From PALSA-968 sp964387075 (lineage in GTDB: Bacteria; Bacteroidota; Bacteroidia; B-17B0; Aurantibacillaceae), in contig CAYLVB010000002.1 in assembly GCA_964387075.1 (NCBI GenBank), positions 248,001 to 312,000 of the forward strand: DNA of 64,000 nucleotides, read 5' to 3'. The position numbers and the translations under genes were made by a program. The notes below the pieces were generated by a model. The model made no database searches and had not been told where the DNA came from. It worked only from the letters and a program-made list of their open reading frames with translations. Below, one piece after another: positions 51,725-59,807 of this stretch; within the stretch, counting starts at the first letter, position 1, and the number at the start of each line of letters is the position of its first letter.

Positions 51725-53575
51725 TCAGCGTTGAGAGATCCTGTTTAATAATTCTTTAGCTTCTTTATTCTCGGGGTCTATCGAAAGTGTTTTCTGGCAA
51801 TAGAATTCAACACTCAACGTATCGTTGAGTGCCAGGTACGTGGTGGCAAGCCCGTTATACACCTGTTGGTTCTCGTATCCCTTCTTCATCGCTGCGTTAA
51901 AAAGTTCGAGCGATCTTTCATACGCGCCCGTAGAAAGGTAATTCTCCATCAGCAATCCATAGGCAGGGTGTGGTGATGGATTTAGCTGGATGGTTTCCAG
52001 CAAATACACTTCGCTGCTGTCGTATACTTTTAGTTGATGCAGACAAATTCCTTTATAGAAGATCAGATCCGGAGTTTTTTGCACCTCCAGCCCGCGGTTA
52101 ATTACGGGTAAAGCGGCTTTATAATCCTTATCCATGAAGACAAGCACCGAAGAAAGAAAGCCCAGCGCTTTTGGGTAATCATTGGAGATGGATAACGATC
52201 TTCCAAGGCAATCCTTGATACGGTTCACGCGCGCTTTCATTACAGTCGTGTCGCCGGTTTTCTTACTTTCCATTAGCGTATCCATGATAGCGGTTGCATA
52301 AAGATAATTGAGAAAGGCGCTATTGGGATATTTGGGATAGTCGGCAGCAATTAAAGTGGCTGAGTTTTTCCACTCCCTTCCGCGCAAAATGATTAGCGTA
52401 CCATATACGGTCAGTAGGCCTAAGGCCACTATCGACAACATTTTTTTTCTTCCTGCCAAAAGGGGCTCAATCAAAAAAAGCACACTGATGCAAAACCCCA
52501 GGGAACCAAAAAAAATGAACCTATCGGCCACAATGCCCACTGCCGGCTGAAAAAAATTCAGGTACATCGAGGATGATGCAACGAAAATGAAAAGTCCCAG
52601 CAACAGTCCTTTTTTGTTCTTTTTAAAAGCGTATACGAAACCAGCCAGTAGGGCGATCGCAATGCTTATTCCAAAGTAACCGTAAGTGTGCAAAGAGGTT
52701 ACAGGAATGGTCTCTTCCCCGTAATAGCAAACCTGCTTAAGGGGCATGACACACTGCGTCGCATAAAAGCCAAGGCAATTGAAAAGGGCCACTGTGCGCA
52801 TGTGCAGGGTCTTCGTGAAAAAAAGTGGATTTTCAAAATAACAAACTCCCCTGTTAGCGGGTCCTGCTGTCAGAACCAGGTTCACACGGCTCAAAATATA
52901 AGCGCTTACAAAAATAAGCAGGAGCACCAGCAGTGTTTTGATGCCCGGTTTGAATTTTATAAAAACAAGAAAGGGGAGGATGACAGTAAATGGAAAGGCA
53001 TCGAACTTGGACATAAAACCAAGATTCAAAAAGACCCAGGCCAGGAGCACATGAACCCATTTTACCGGAGAAGAGAACGCTTTTAGCAAATGGATGCAGG
53101 AGAGCATGCAAAAGATAAAGCATAAAAGGATATCCCGATTCTTGAGACTGGCTGCAACCTCGGTGTGAATAGGCAAAAAAGCAAATAAAATAGCAATGTA
53201 AAAGGGCATTTTGCTGCTCTTATCGTCAACAAACAAAATAAGAAAACGGTATACGAGTAAAACACAGCAGGTGTAGAGCAAAATATTAAAAAAATGAGAG
53301 AGGGCAGGGCTTACTCCAAATATCCCGTGTTCCAATGCATAACTTACTTTCACCAAGGGTCGGTAATCGTATTTTTGGCCTGCATCGTCCACACCATAAC
53401 TGGAGGTCAATAGTTTGGGGATCACTTTAACGCCTTCCGTAGTGATGTTCGGTTTAACGGTAACCAGCGTATCGTCTATGGCATACCCATTAAGCAGTGT
53501 AATGGCGTAGAGAAAGAAGCCCGCGCAGATGAGGATGATCCGCTCGAAAGAGAAAAAAGACCGCGCTTTGGGCAT
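51725..53575 (-). CDS. TMTC-like multi-helix membrane protein with TPR repeats (copy 1)
   Basis: A 616-residue paralog of the following gene, alike along its full length: NGYAIDDTLVTVKPNI in the first loop, YDYRPLVKVSYALEHGIFGV, SHFFNILLYTCCV, HTEVAASLKNRDILLCFIF, ADRFIFFGSLGF and TPR units at the C-terminus (SLELFNAAMKKGYENQQV). The DD pair and the H-(S/T)-E-V-x-A-S-L-K-N-R-D box are shared by both copies, so both may be active. The promoter box TAAATTTG lies 5 nt before the ATG, suggesting a leaderless mRNA. As for its partner, a GT-C glycosyltransferase role is an inference. Confidence 0.8.
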   Translation of the reverse strand: MPKARSFFSFERIILICAGFFLYAITLLNGYAIDDTLVTVKPNITTEGVKVIPKLLTSSYGVDDAGQKYDYRPLVKVSYALEHGIFGVSPALSHFFNILLYTCCVLLVYRFLILFVDDKSSKMPFYIAILFAFLPIHTEVAASLKNRDILLCFIFCMLSCIHLLKAFSSPVKWVHVLLAWVFLNLGFMSKFDAFPFTVILPFLVFIKFKPGIKTLLVLLLIFVSAYILSRVNLVLTAGPANRGVCYFENPLFFTKTLHMRTVALFNCLGFYATQCVMPLKQVCYYGEETIPVTSLHTYGYFGISIAIALLAGFVYAFKKNKKGLLLGLFIFVASSSMYLNFFQPAVGIVADRFIFFGSLGFCISVLFLIEPLLAGRKKMLSIVALGLLTVYGTLIILRGREWKNSATLIAADYPKYPNSAFLNYLYATAIMDTLMESKKTGDTTVMKARVNRIKDCLGRSLSISNDYPKALGFLSSVLVFMDKDYKAALPVINRGLEVQKTPDLIFYKGICLHQLKVYDSSEVYLLETIQLNPSPHPAYGLLMENYLSTGAYERSLELFNAAMKKGYENQQVYNGLATTYLALNDTLSVEFYCQKTLSIDPENKEAKELLNRISQR

Positions 53576-53580
53576 AGAGA

Positions 53581-53588
53581 CAAATTTA
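53581..53588 (-). promoter_or_regulatory. -7 box of the TMTC-like pair
   Basis: On the minus strand TAAATTTG (53588-53581) is a perfect -7 octamer, five bases before the ATG at 53575. No clear TTG at -33. Confidence 0.55.
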
Positions 53589-53705
53589 ATTTAAAAACCG
53601 CAATAATACAGAGGTGATATTGTGTTTGGCCTGATTTTTTTTGGCAATTTCACTCTGTATTATACCATTGGTGGACTAATTTTATAAATCTGGCTGGTAT
53701 AACTG

Positions 53706-53713
53706 TATATTTG
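53706..53713 (+). promoter_or_regulatory. -7 box of the DUF5522-hutU unit
   Basis: TATATTTG, a perfect match, ends three bases before the ATG at 53717, so the transcript would begin at or just around the start codon. Confidence 0.55.
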
Positions 53714-53716
53714 CAT

Positions 53717-53899
53717 ATGTTTAATAAGGAGCTCGACCCGGAAGACTTTTATTACAGCCCCGATGGATATATCGTGTTCACTGAGAAGTATCATTTAAAG
53801 CGCGGGCATTGCTGCAAGAGCGGCTGCAAACACTGTCCTTATGGCTACAACAAAAAAACGGGTAATTTTGACCGCAAGAAAGACGATAAAGCTGAATAG
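53717..53899 (+). CDS. DUF5522 small cysteine-rich protein
   Basis: A 60-residue protein matching DUF5522: DFYYSPDGYIVFTEKYHLKRG followed by HCCKSGCKHCPYGY. The five Cys and two His in CCxxxCxHC suggest a metal site. Function unknown. It is 5 nt before hutU and clearly cotranscribed with it. Confidence 0.9.
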   Translation: MFNKELDPEDFYYSPDGYIVFTEKYHLKRGHCCKSGCKHCPYGYNKKTGNFDRKKDDKAE

Positions 53900-53904
53900 C
53901 GTGT

Positions 53905-55914
53905 ATGGAAAAAGAAGCATTTAAAAAAAGTGTGTTGCAGGGTATCCCGGACGAACTTCCGGAAGGGCAAGCTTTTGACAAGAACCTGAACCATGCGCCA
54001 AAGCGTAAGGAGATCCTGAATGCTGCTGAAAAGAAACTGGCGATCCGTAATGCATTACGCTATTTTGATAAAAAGCACCATGCTGTATTGGCAAAAGAGT
54101 TCGCGGAAGAATTAAGAACTTACGGGCGGATCTATATGTATCGCTTTCGCCCCGATTACAAAATATTTGCGCGCCCAATAGAAGAATATCCTTATAAAAG
54201 TAAACAGGCGGCGGCCATCATGCATATGCTGAGCAATAACCTGGATCACGCGGTGGCGCAACATCCGCATGAATTAATAACGTATGGAGGGAATGGCGCG
54301 GTTTTCCAGAACTGGGCGCAGTATTTGTTAACGATGCAGTATCTCGCAACCATGACCGATGAGCAAACGCTGGTTTTGTATAGCGGCCACCCAATGGGAT
54401 TGTTTCCTTCGCACAGAGACGCGCCGCGCGTGGTTGTTACGAATGGAATGATGATACCCAATTACAGCAAACCGGATGATTGGGAAAAATTCAACGCGCT
54501 GGGCGTAACGCAGTACGGACAAATGACCGCCGGAAGTTTTATGTATATCGGTCCGCAGGGAATTGTACATGGAACTACTATTACTGTGATGAATGCCGCC
54601 AGGAAGATCTCGAAGAGCGAGGAGGATAGAAAAGGGAAATTATTTATTACTTGTGGGCTTGGAGGAATGAGTGGAGCGCAGCCCAAAGCGGCAAAAATAG
54701 CAGGCTTGGTTTCTGTTACGGCGGAGATAAATCCTAAAGCCACGAAGACGCGTCACTCGCAAGGGTGGGTAGACGAGGTTTTTGAGAATATGGATGAGCT
54801 TATTGCACGGGTGAAAAAAGCTACCACTGCCAAAGAAGCGGTTTCTTTGGCTTACCAGGGCAATGTAGTGGATCTTTGGGAGCGCTTGGCGAAGGAGAAT
54901 TTGAAAGTGGATATTGGATCGGATCAAACTTCCCTGCACAATCCCTGGGCGGGAGGTTATTACCCGGTGGGATTGAGTTATGAAGAGAGTAACAAACTGA
55001 TGGCGGAAGATCCGGCCCGGTTTAAAAGGGAAGTTCAATCTACGTTAGTGCGCCACGCCAACGCTGTAAATGCTTTAGCCGCAAAAGGAATGTATTTCTT
55101 TGATTACGGAAATGCATTTTTACTGGAGGCGAGCCGGGCGGGAGCCGATATTGTGAATAAGGACGGCACCTTTAAATACAAAAGTTACGTGCAGGATATT
55201 TTGGGCCCTATGTGCTTTGATTACGGATTTGGTCCGTTCCGTTGGGTTTGTACCAGCGCAAGCGCTGAAGATCTGAAAAGAACCGATGAGATAGCCTTGG
55301 GAATTTTGGAAGACATGCACAGGAACTCGCCAGCCGAGATAAAGCAACAGTTGAGCGATAATATCACCTGGATCAAGGATGCGATGAGCAACAATCTGGT
55401 GGTTGGATCGCAGGCGCGGATCTTGTATGCCGACAGTGAAGCAAGAATTCGGATCGCGGAGGGGATTAACAAAGCAATTGCTGCAGGAAAAATAACGGCG
55501 CCTGTTGTTTTAGGAAGGGATCACCATGATGTGAGCGGAACGGATTCTCCGTATAGGGAAACAAGCAATATTTACGACGGCTCGGCTTTTACCGCCGACA
55601 TGGCCGTGCAGAATTTTGTGGGCGACGGATTTCGCGGAGCTACCTGGATCAGCCTTCATAACGGTGGCGGAGTAGGATGGGGCGAGGTGATCAACGGCGG
55701 TTTTGGTTTGGTGCTGGATGGCAGCGCGGATGCAGATCGTCGGTTAAAACAAATGCTTTTCTGGGATGTAAATAACGGAATTGCCCGCAGAGGCTGGGCC
55801 CGCAACAGTGAGGCGCTATTTGCAATTAAAAGAGAAATGGAGCGCACACCAAGCTTAAAAGTTACTTTGCCTAATTTGGTGGATGATAATTTGCTGGAGG
55901 GGTTGGGGTTTTAA
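53905..55914 (+). CDS. hutU: Urocanate hydratase
   Basis: A 669-residue enzyme of histidine breakdown that converts urocanate to 4-imidazolone-5-propionate with tightly bound NAD. Motifs: ELITYGGNGAVFQNWAQY, TLVLYSGHPMGLFPS, TNGMMIPNY, GQMTAGSFMYIGPQGIVHGT, FITCGLGGMSGAQ (NAD site), DQTSLHNPWAGGYYP, DYGNAFLLEASRAGAD, and WISLHNGGGVGWGEVINGG near the end. It belongs to the longer class of urocanases found in this phylum. hutH, hutI and hutG are not next to it, so the pathway is either dispersed or incomplete here. Confidence 0.97.
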   Translation: MEKEAFKKSVLQGIPDELPEGQAFDKNLNHAPKRKEILNAAEKKLAIRNALRYFDKKHHAVLAKEFAEELRTYGRIYMYRFRPDYKIFARPIEEYPYKSKQAAAIMHMLSNNLDHAVAQHPHELITYGGNGAVFQNWAQYLLTMQYLATMTDEQTLVLYSGHPMGLFPSHRDAPRVVVTNGMMIPNYSKPDDWEKFNALGVTQYGQMTAGSFMYIGPQGIVHGTTITVMNAARKISKSEEDRKGKLFITCGLGGMSGAQPKAAKIAGLVSVTAEINPKATKTRHSQGWVDEVFENMDELIARVKKATTAKEAVSLAYQGNVVDLWERLAKENLKVDIGSDQTSLHNPWAGGYYPVGLSYEESNKLMAEDPARFKREVQSTLVRHANAVNALAAKGMYFFDYGNAFLLEASRAGADIVNKDGTFKYKSYVQDILGPMCFDYGFGPFRWVCTSASAEDLKRTDEIALGILEDMHRNSPAEIKQQLSDNITWIKDAMSNNLVVGSQARILYADSEARIRIAEGINKAIAAGKITAPVVLGRDHHDVSGTDSPYRETSNIYDGSAFTADMAVQNFVGDGFRGATWISLHNGGGVGWGEVINGGFGLVLDGSADADRRLKQMLFWDVNNGIARRGWARNSEALFAIKREMERTPSLKVTLPNLVDDNLLEGLGF

Positions 55915-55921
55915 CTTTTAT

Positions 55922-55929
55922 TAAATTTG
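55922..55929 (+). promoter_or_regulatory. Possible -7 box
   Basis: TAAATTTG, perfect octamer 31 bp before the ATG at 55961; the nearest TTG is 16 bp up, short for a -33 element. Confidence 0.45.
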
Positions 55930-55960
55930 ATCTTTTCAAAGTCAATAAATAAAAATTCGG

Positions 55961-56548
55961 ATGGGCCTAAGTATTTATTATGATGGGAAATTAAAATCTC
56001 CGGCTTCTTTGCCTTTTCTAATAGAGGAAGTAAAGGATGTCGCAGAAGTTCACAATTGGAAGTATACTATTTTCAAAGACACTTTTCCAAATAAAACGTT
56101 CACTGCCAAATTTAGTAATGACGTATTTGGAATAACTTTTTCTCCGCCTAAATCTGAGCCGGTTTGTTTATGTTTTACTTCCCATGGACATTTGATATCT
56201 CCCTGGCTTTTCGAGTTCGATTTAAATAATGGACTCGAAAAAGAAGATATTTCGTTAGGTGTGTTCACAAAAACCCAATACGCAGGAGTAGGCGCACATA
56301 AAATAATCATTGATCTGTTCAGATATTTGAGCGAAAAGTATTTTAAGGAATTTAAAATGATCGATGAGAGTGGCTATTGGGAAACCGGAGATGTTAAAAT
56401 AATGAAAAGTACTTTTAAGCGTTATAATGATCTGATGGATGATTTTGGTTTAGCTCTCGAAACTATCTCTAAAAAAAGAGGCGAATCTGTCGAGAATTAT
56501 CTGTTAAGAGTGATGGAAGAGATCCATAAAAAAGATAACACTAATTGA
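55961..56548 (+). CDS. Unassigned cytoplasmic protein
   Basis: A 195-residue protein without signal or membrane segment. MGLSIYYDGKLKSPASLPFL, HNWKYTIFKDTFP, FGITFSPPKSEPVCLCF, KTQYAGVGAHKIIIDLFRYL and FKMIDESGYWETGDVKIMK stand out as likely conserved motifs. I believe it belongs to a conserved family of uncharacterised bacterial proteins, but I cannot give a name or function. The gene looks more AT-rich than its neighbours, a hint of later acquisition. It abuts the next gene stop-to-stop. Confidence 0.72.
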   Translation: MGLSIYYDGKLKSPASLPFLIEEVKDVAEVHNWKYTIFKDTFPNKTFTAKFSNDVFGITFSPPKSEPVCLCFTSHGHLISPWLFEFDLNNGLEKEDISLGVFTKTQYAGVGAHKIIIDLFRYLSEKYFKEFKMIDESGYWETGDVKIMKSTFKRYNDLMDDFGLALETISKKRGESVENYLLRVMEEIHKKDNTN

Positions 56549-56956
56549 TCACTTCACCTTCAAATACACCCAGGTACTAAATTCCTTCTTCTTCTCCTGT
56601 CGTAGTTCGGCAAGCCAGTTCGGTGTTACTTCCTTTACTACAAGATCGTAATCGCCGATCTTTACCCGGCTTGTGGTATAAACAGGGTTCTTGATCTTGA
56701 TCGTTTTGTTGCCGAAATCATAACCCCAGCGGCCCGTGGCCTCTTCGTTCTTCGCTTTTACATACGATGTGAACGTGTTGTTGTACTCAAAATTATAGGT
56801 GATGTAGCGCGCATCATTCTGCTTAATGTGTGTGGTGTCGCCCTGCGGACTTACGATCATGCGCAATTCCCATTTCCCAACATAATCCTTGGTTTGCGCG
56901 TTTGTAGTCATCGCAACAACAATACCAAGTATAAAAAGTAGTTTCTTCATGTTCAT
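56549..56956 (-). CDS. Small exported lipocalin-like protein, unassigned
   Basis: A 135-residue protein. The signal peptide KKLLFILGIVVAMTTNAQ favours either ATG 56956 or 56950. The mature part opens DYVGKWELRMIVSPQGDT and has alternating strands (YITYNFEYNNTFTSYVKA; ATGRWGYDFGNKTIKIKN; FSTWVYLKV), as in small lipocalin-like or DUF4488-like beta barrels of this phylum. Ligand unknown. It is 21 nt behind the BrkB gene on the same strand. Confidence 0.7.
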   Translation of the reverse strand: MNMKKLLFILGIVVAMTTNAQTKDYVGKWELRMIVSPQGDTTHIKQNDARYITYNFEYNNTFTSYVKAKNEEATGRWGYDFGNKTIKIKNPVYTTSRVKIGDYDLVVKEVTPNWLAELRQEKKKEFSTWVYLKVK

Positions 56957-56977
56957 TCAATTACAAATACAATGCCA

Positions 56978-58309
56978 CTATAAAAGATTTTTCACGGGCA
57001 CATTACCTTTATGCGCCGAGATCGTTTTATCAAAATCATTCATCAAACGGTGTATTACCTCCAGCTCTTTGGTTGAATGTACAGGCATTTCATTCACGCC
57101 CATCGTGTCCAGTTTGTCGAGCACAAATTTTACGGTGAGTTTTTCTTCTGAAACGGCAGGCTGGTAAGCCACATCTTTCTCATCGGTGGTCTTCAGTTCA
57201 TTCACAATGCCAATTTCGGTAAAATCGGCGATGATATCGCGCGCCAGGCGTATGGGCAGATCGAGCTTGTGAGCTATTTGCATCGCGTTCATAGGTTTTT
57301 CGCCCTCAATAAAGTTCTTTACAATGCAATTGGCTACAAGTAACGACATCACACGTCGGTAGCGCGGACTGATATTCTTGATCTCTGATTCCAACTCATA
57401 ATGATCTACGTTCTGGTAAGCAAAGGCGAGTTCGGCACCAAAAAGCACAATGAACCAGCTATACTGTATCCAAATGAGAAATAAAGGTAATGCGGCGAAG
57501 CTTCCGTAAATGGCGTTGAAGCGTACTACACCTACCTGGAAATTGATATAGGTCAACTCTAAAATATCGAAGGCGATAGCAGAAATGATGCCCGCCAGCA
57601 TGGCGCTCTTGAACTTGACTTTGGTGTTGGGAAGCACAATGTAAATGAATGTAAAAAGACCGCCCATTAAAGCAACCGAAAATGCCTTTAGGAAAAGTTT
57701 TCCCACAAAATCTATCCGCCCCAGCCATTCCATGCCATCGACCGCGCCGCCTACCTGTGCCTTAAGAAAAACGGTCACTGCGCCCGAAGCAACAATGAAA
57801 ATAGGGGCAAAGACCATAATGGCCAGGTAATCGGTGATCCTGCGCACCACGCTTCTCCCTTTTTTGATCTGCCAGATCTCGTTGAAGGAATCCTCGATAC
57901 TGCTAAGAAGTTTGAGGACAGTATAAAGCAAAAGAACAACACCCACGCCGGCAATAACGCCGCCCTGCGTGGTCTGCAGCATTTTATCGGCATACTCAAA
58001 CGCCTGCACAAGAATATCGCGGTACTGGTTGAACTCCTCGAGCAGGTTAGCCTCCAGTTTTTCCTGCAGGCCAAATCCTTTGGCAATGGCAAACAAGAGT
58101 GCGATGATGGGCACGATGGCAAACAGCATGTAAAAGGTGAGCGCCGAGGCTTTGGTAAGACAGCGGTCCTCATTGAAACCTTTAACAGCCAGCATCAGTA
58201 CGCGCAGTTGACGTACAAAAAACCCGCGCCGCTTATCCAGCTTATCAATGCGGATATACCATAGATTGGTACTCAGGAAATCAGATATTTTGCGGACGAA
58301 TTTGAACAT
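56978..58309 (-). CDS. YihY/BrkB-family inner-membrane protein
   Basis: A 443-residue protein. About six helices span residues 55-300 (LTKASALTFYMLFAIVPIIALLFA; GGVIAGVGVVLLLYTVLKLL; AIMVFAPIFIVASGAVTVFL), with the family motif IWQIKKGRSVVRRITDYL and YGSFAALPLFLIWIQYSWFIVLFGAEL at the end. A C-terminal winged-helix-like part follows (MNAMQIAHKLDLPIRLARDII). The old name RNase BN is not supported for this family; it is a membrane protein of unclear transport function. I chose Met 58309 over 58330 because a perfect -7 box sits in the codons between. Confidence 0.88.
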   Translation of the reverse strand: MFKFVRKISDFLSTNLWYIRIDKLDKRRGFFVRQLRVLMLAVKGFNEDRCLTKASALTFYMLFAIVPIIALLFAIAKGFGLQEKLEANLLEEFNQYRDILVQAFEYADKMLQTTQGGVIAGVGVVLLLYTVLKLLSSIEDSFNEIWQIKKGRSVVRRITDYLAIMVFAPIFIVASGAVTVFLKAQVGGAVDGMEWLGRIDFVGKLFLKAFSVALMGGLFTFIYIVLPNTKVKFKSAMLAGIISAIAFDILELTYINFQVGVVRFNAIYGSFAALPLFLIWIQYSWFIVLFGAELAFAYQNVDHYELESEIKNISPRYRRVMSLLVANCIVKNFIEGEKPMNAMQIAHKLDLPIRLARDIIADFTEIGIVNELKTTDEKDVAYQPAVSEEKLTVKFVLDKLDTMGVNEMPVHSTKELEVIHRLMNDFDKTISAHKGNVPVKNLL

Positions 58310-58315
58310 CTGCCT

Positions 58316-58323
58316 CAAATGTA
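58316..58323 (-). promoter_or_regulatory. -7 box of the BrkB-family gene
   Basis: On the minus strand TACATTTG (58323-58316), the same octamer as at 2847 and 27219, six bases before the start at 58309. Confidence 0.6.
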
Positions 58324-58351
58324 ACATCATTTTTTTGAATTATTAAATACG

Positions 58352-58359
58352 TATTTTTG
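58352..58359 (+). promoter_or_regulatory. -7 box of the GT-C-like gene
   Basis: TATTTTTG, a perfect match, four bases before the GTG start at 58364; divergent from the BrkB promoter 28 bp away. No clear -33 TTG. Confidence 0.55.
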
Positions 58360-58363
58360 AACG

Positions 58364-59722
58364 GTGGATACTACAATAAGGAAATACGGTTTTTGGGCTA
58401 TCGCTCTTATCTATCTAGGGGCTATTGCTTTGAGTGCGAACCTGCCTGTGTTTTGGGATATGTACGGGCAGGTAAAAACCGCGACATGGTATCTCGATCA
58501 CGGCTTTGCAGATCTCTTGCCAAATGGCAATGGCTTTTCGGATAACGGCCATTTACCGCTCTATCCGCTCTACCTGGCAGTGCTTTTCAAAGTATTCGGA
58601 CTAAAATTATGGGTGGCACATTTTTCGGTATTGCCTTTTATTCTTGGGTTGCTAGTACAATTGCAAAAGTTCAGCGAGCGTTATATCCATGACTGGAAAG
58701 TTGTATTGGTGCTTGCGCTTACTTTTTTTCACCCGGCCATTCTTTCGCAAACCATTTTTTTCAGTAATGAGATCGCCCTCGCTTTCTTTGGTCTTTGGTT
58801 GCTAAACGCTTTACTGGGCGATCGTGCTTCGCATATTTGTATGTCGTCGGTGCTGCTTTGTCTCTGTAATACAAGAGGCATCGGCCTGGTGTTGGTGCTT
58901 TTGGTTTATTTTTTGTGGAAGAAAAGGAGCAATGCCTGGTATTTGGTATGCGGCGTGATCGCGTGGGTAGTATGGATGCTGGTGCATTATAAACTGGCCG
59001 GTTGGCTGCTCCAGAACCCCGAGAACATGGAGCATCGCAGCACCGCTTCTTTTTTGGCGATGGGCCGCAATGCGGGACTGGCCTTGTGGAAGATGCTGGA
59101 CCTTGGCTCTGTATTTGGATGGGCGGCGCTCCTGGTGATCGCTTTCAAGGCAAAAAAATTAACCGAGCCCATGAAGCTTTTGATGCTTGTTTCTCTTCCC
59201 GTATTACTGATGTGCATACCGCTCACAAATCCTGTAAGCAACCGCTATTTTCTTCTTTCCTATGTTTTGCTCTTACCTGCTTTTGTACATGCCTTGCAGG
59301 TCCTTCCTAAAAAAATGTTCCGGCTGGTTGTCCTGTGTTTCGCTGTGGTTTTGTTCTCAAATAATGGGGTCACTTATCCCAATAAATACGGCAATGCCTG
59401 GGATTGTTCGTTGAAGAGCCTTCCGTATTTTGAGTTGCGACAGCAATTGGATGATTACCTGGAAGCGCAGCATGTTTCCAGAAAGGATGTGGAGGCCGGT
59501 TTCCAGCTTTATTTTAACGACCGCTATTATTTGCTTAACGGAAATGACCGGGAATACACCTTGTTAAGCGATACGGAAATGCCTACGGCTGAGTATGTGG
59601 CAGATTCAGATATCTGCAATAACTACAATGCAGAGCGCGAACTTTTTTTAGTACAGTATTACGCACCGGTGAGGTCCTTTGGCAAAGGGGCTGTCTATAT
59701 CCGTCTTTTTCGTAAAAAATAG
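58364..59722 (+). CDS. GT-C-like multi-helix membrane protein
   Basis: A 452-residue protein starting at GTG with about ten helices (IALIYLGAIALSANLPVF; GLGLVL-type repeats; LLMLVSLPVLLMCIPL). The first external loop carries VFWDMYGQVKTATWYLDHGF and GHLPLYPLYLAVLFKVFG, with D-x(n)-HLPLYP as in prokaryotic dolichyl-phosphate-mannose-type glycosyltransferases (GT39/GT83-like). The C-terminal 100 residues form a small soluble domain (YFELRQQLDDYLEAQHVSR). A sugar transferase using a polyprenyl-linked donor is likely but the donor and acceptor are unknown. A hairpin-rich 85-bp spacer leads to the porV-like gene. Confidence 0.75.
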   Translation: MDTTIRKYGFWAIALIYLGAIALSANLPVFWDMYGQVKTATWYLDHGFADLLPNGNGFSDNGHLPLYPLYLAVLFKVFGLKLWVAHFSVLPFILGLLVQLQKFSERYIHDWKVVLVLALTFFHPAILSQTIFFSNEIALAFFGLWLLNALLGDRASHICMSSVLLCLCNTRGIGLVLVLLVYFLWKKRSNAWYLVCGVIAWVVWMLVHYKLAGWLLQNPENMEHRSTASFLAMGRNAGLALWKMLDLGSVFGWAALLVIAFKAKKLTEPMKLLMLVSLPVLLMCIPLTNPVSNRYFLLSYVLLLPAFVHALQVLPKKMFRLVVLCFAVVLFSNNGVTYPNKYGNAWDCSLKSLPYFELRQQLDDYLEAQHVSRKDVEAGFQLYFNDRYYLLNGNDREYTLLSDTEMPTAEYVADSDICNNYNAERELFLVQYYAPVRSFGKGAVYIRLFRKK

Positions 59723-59807
59723 TTTTATAAACCCGTATTTTTCATGGTTTTAACACTAAAACACGGGATACTGCGTTATTGAAAAAAATTCATTAAATTT
59801 ACAGAAG

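Noticed and set aside
57775..58173. Antisense and shifted frames inside the BrkB gene and similar 60-150 codon frames throughout.
   Set aside because: No start context, no domains and full overlap with well-supported genes.
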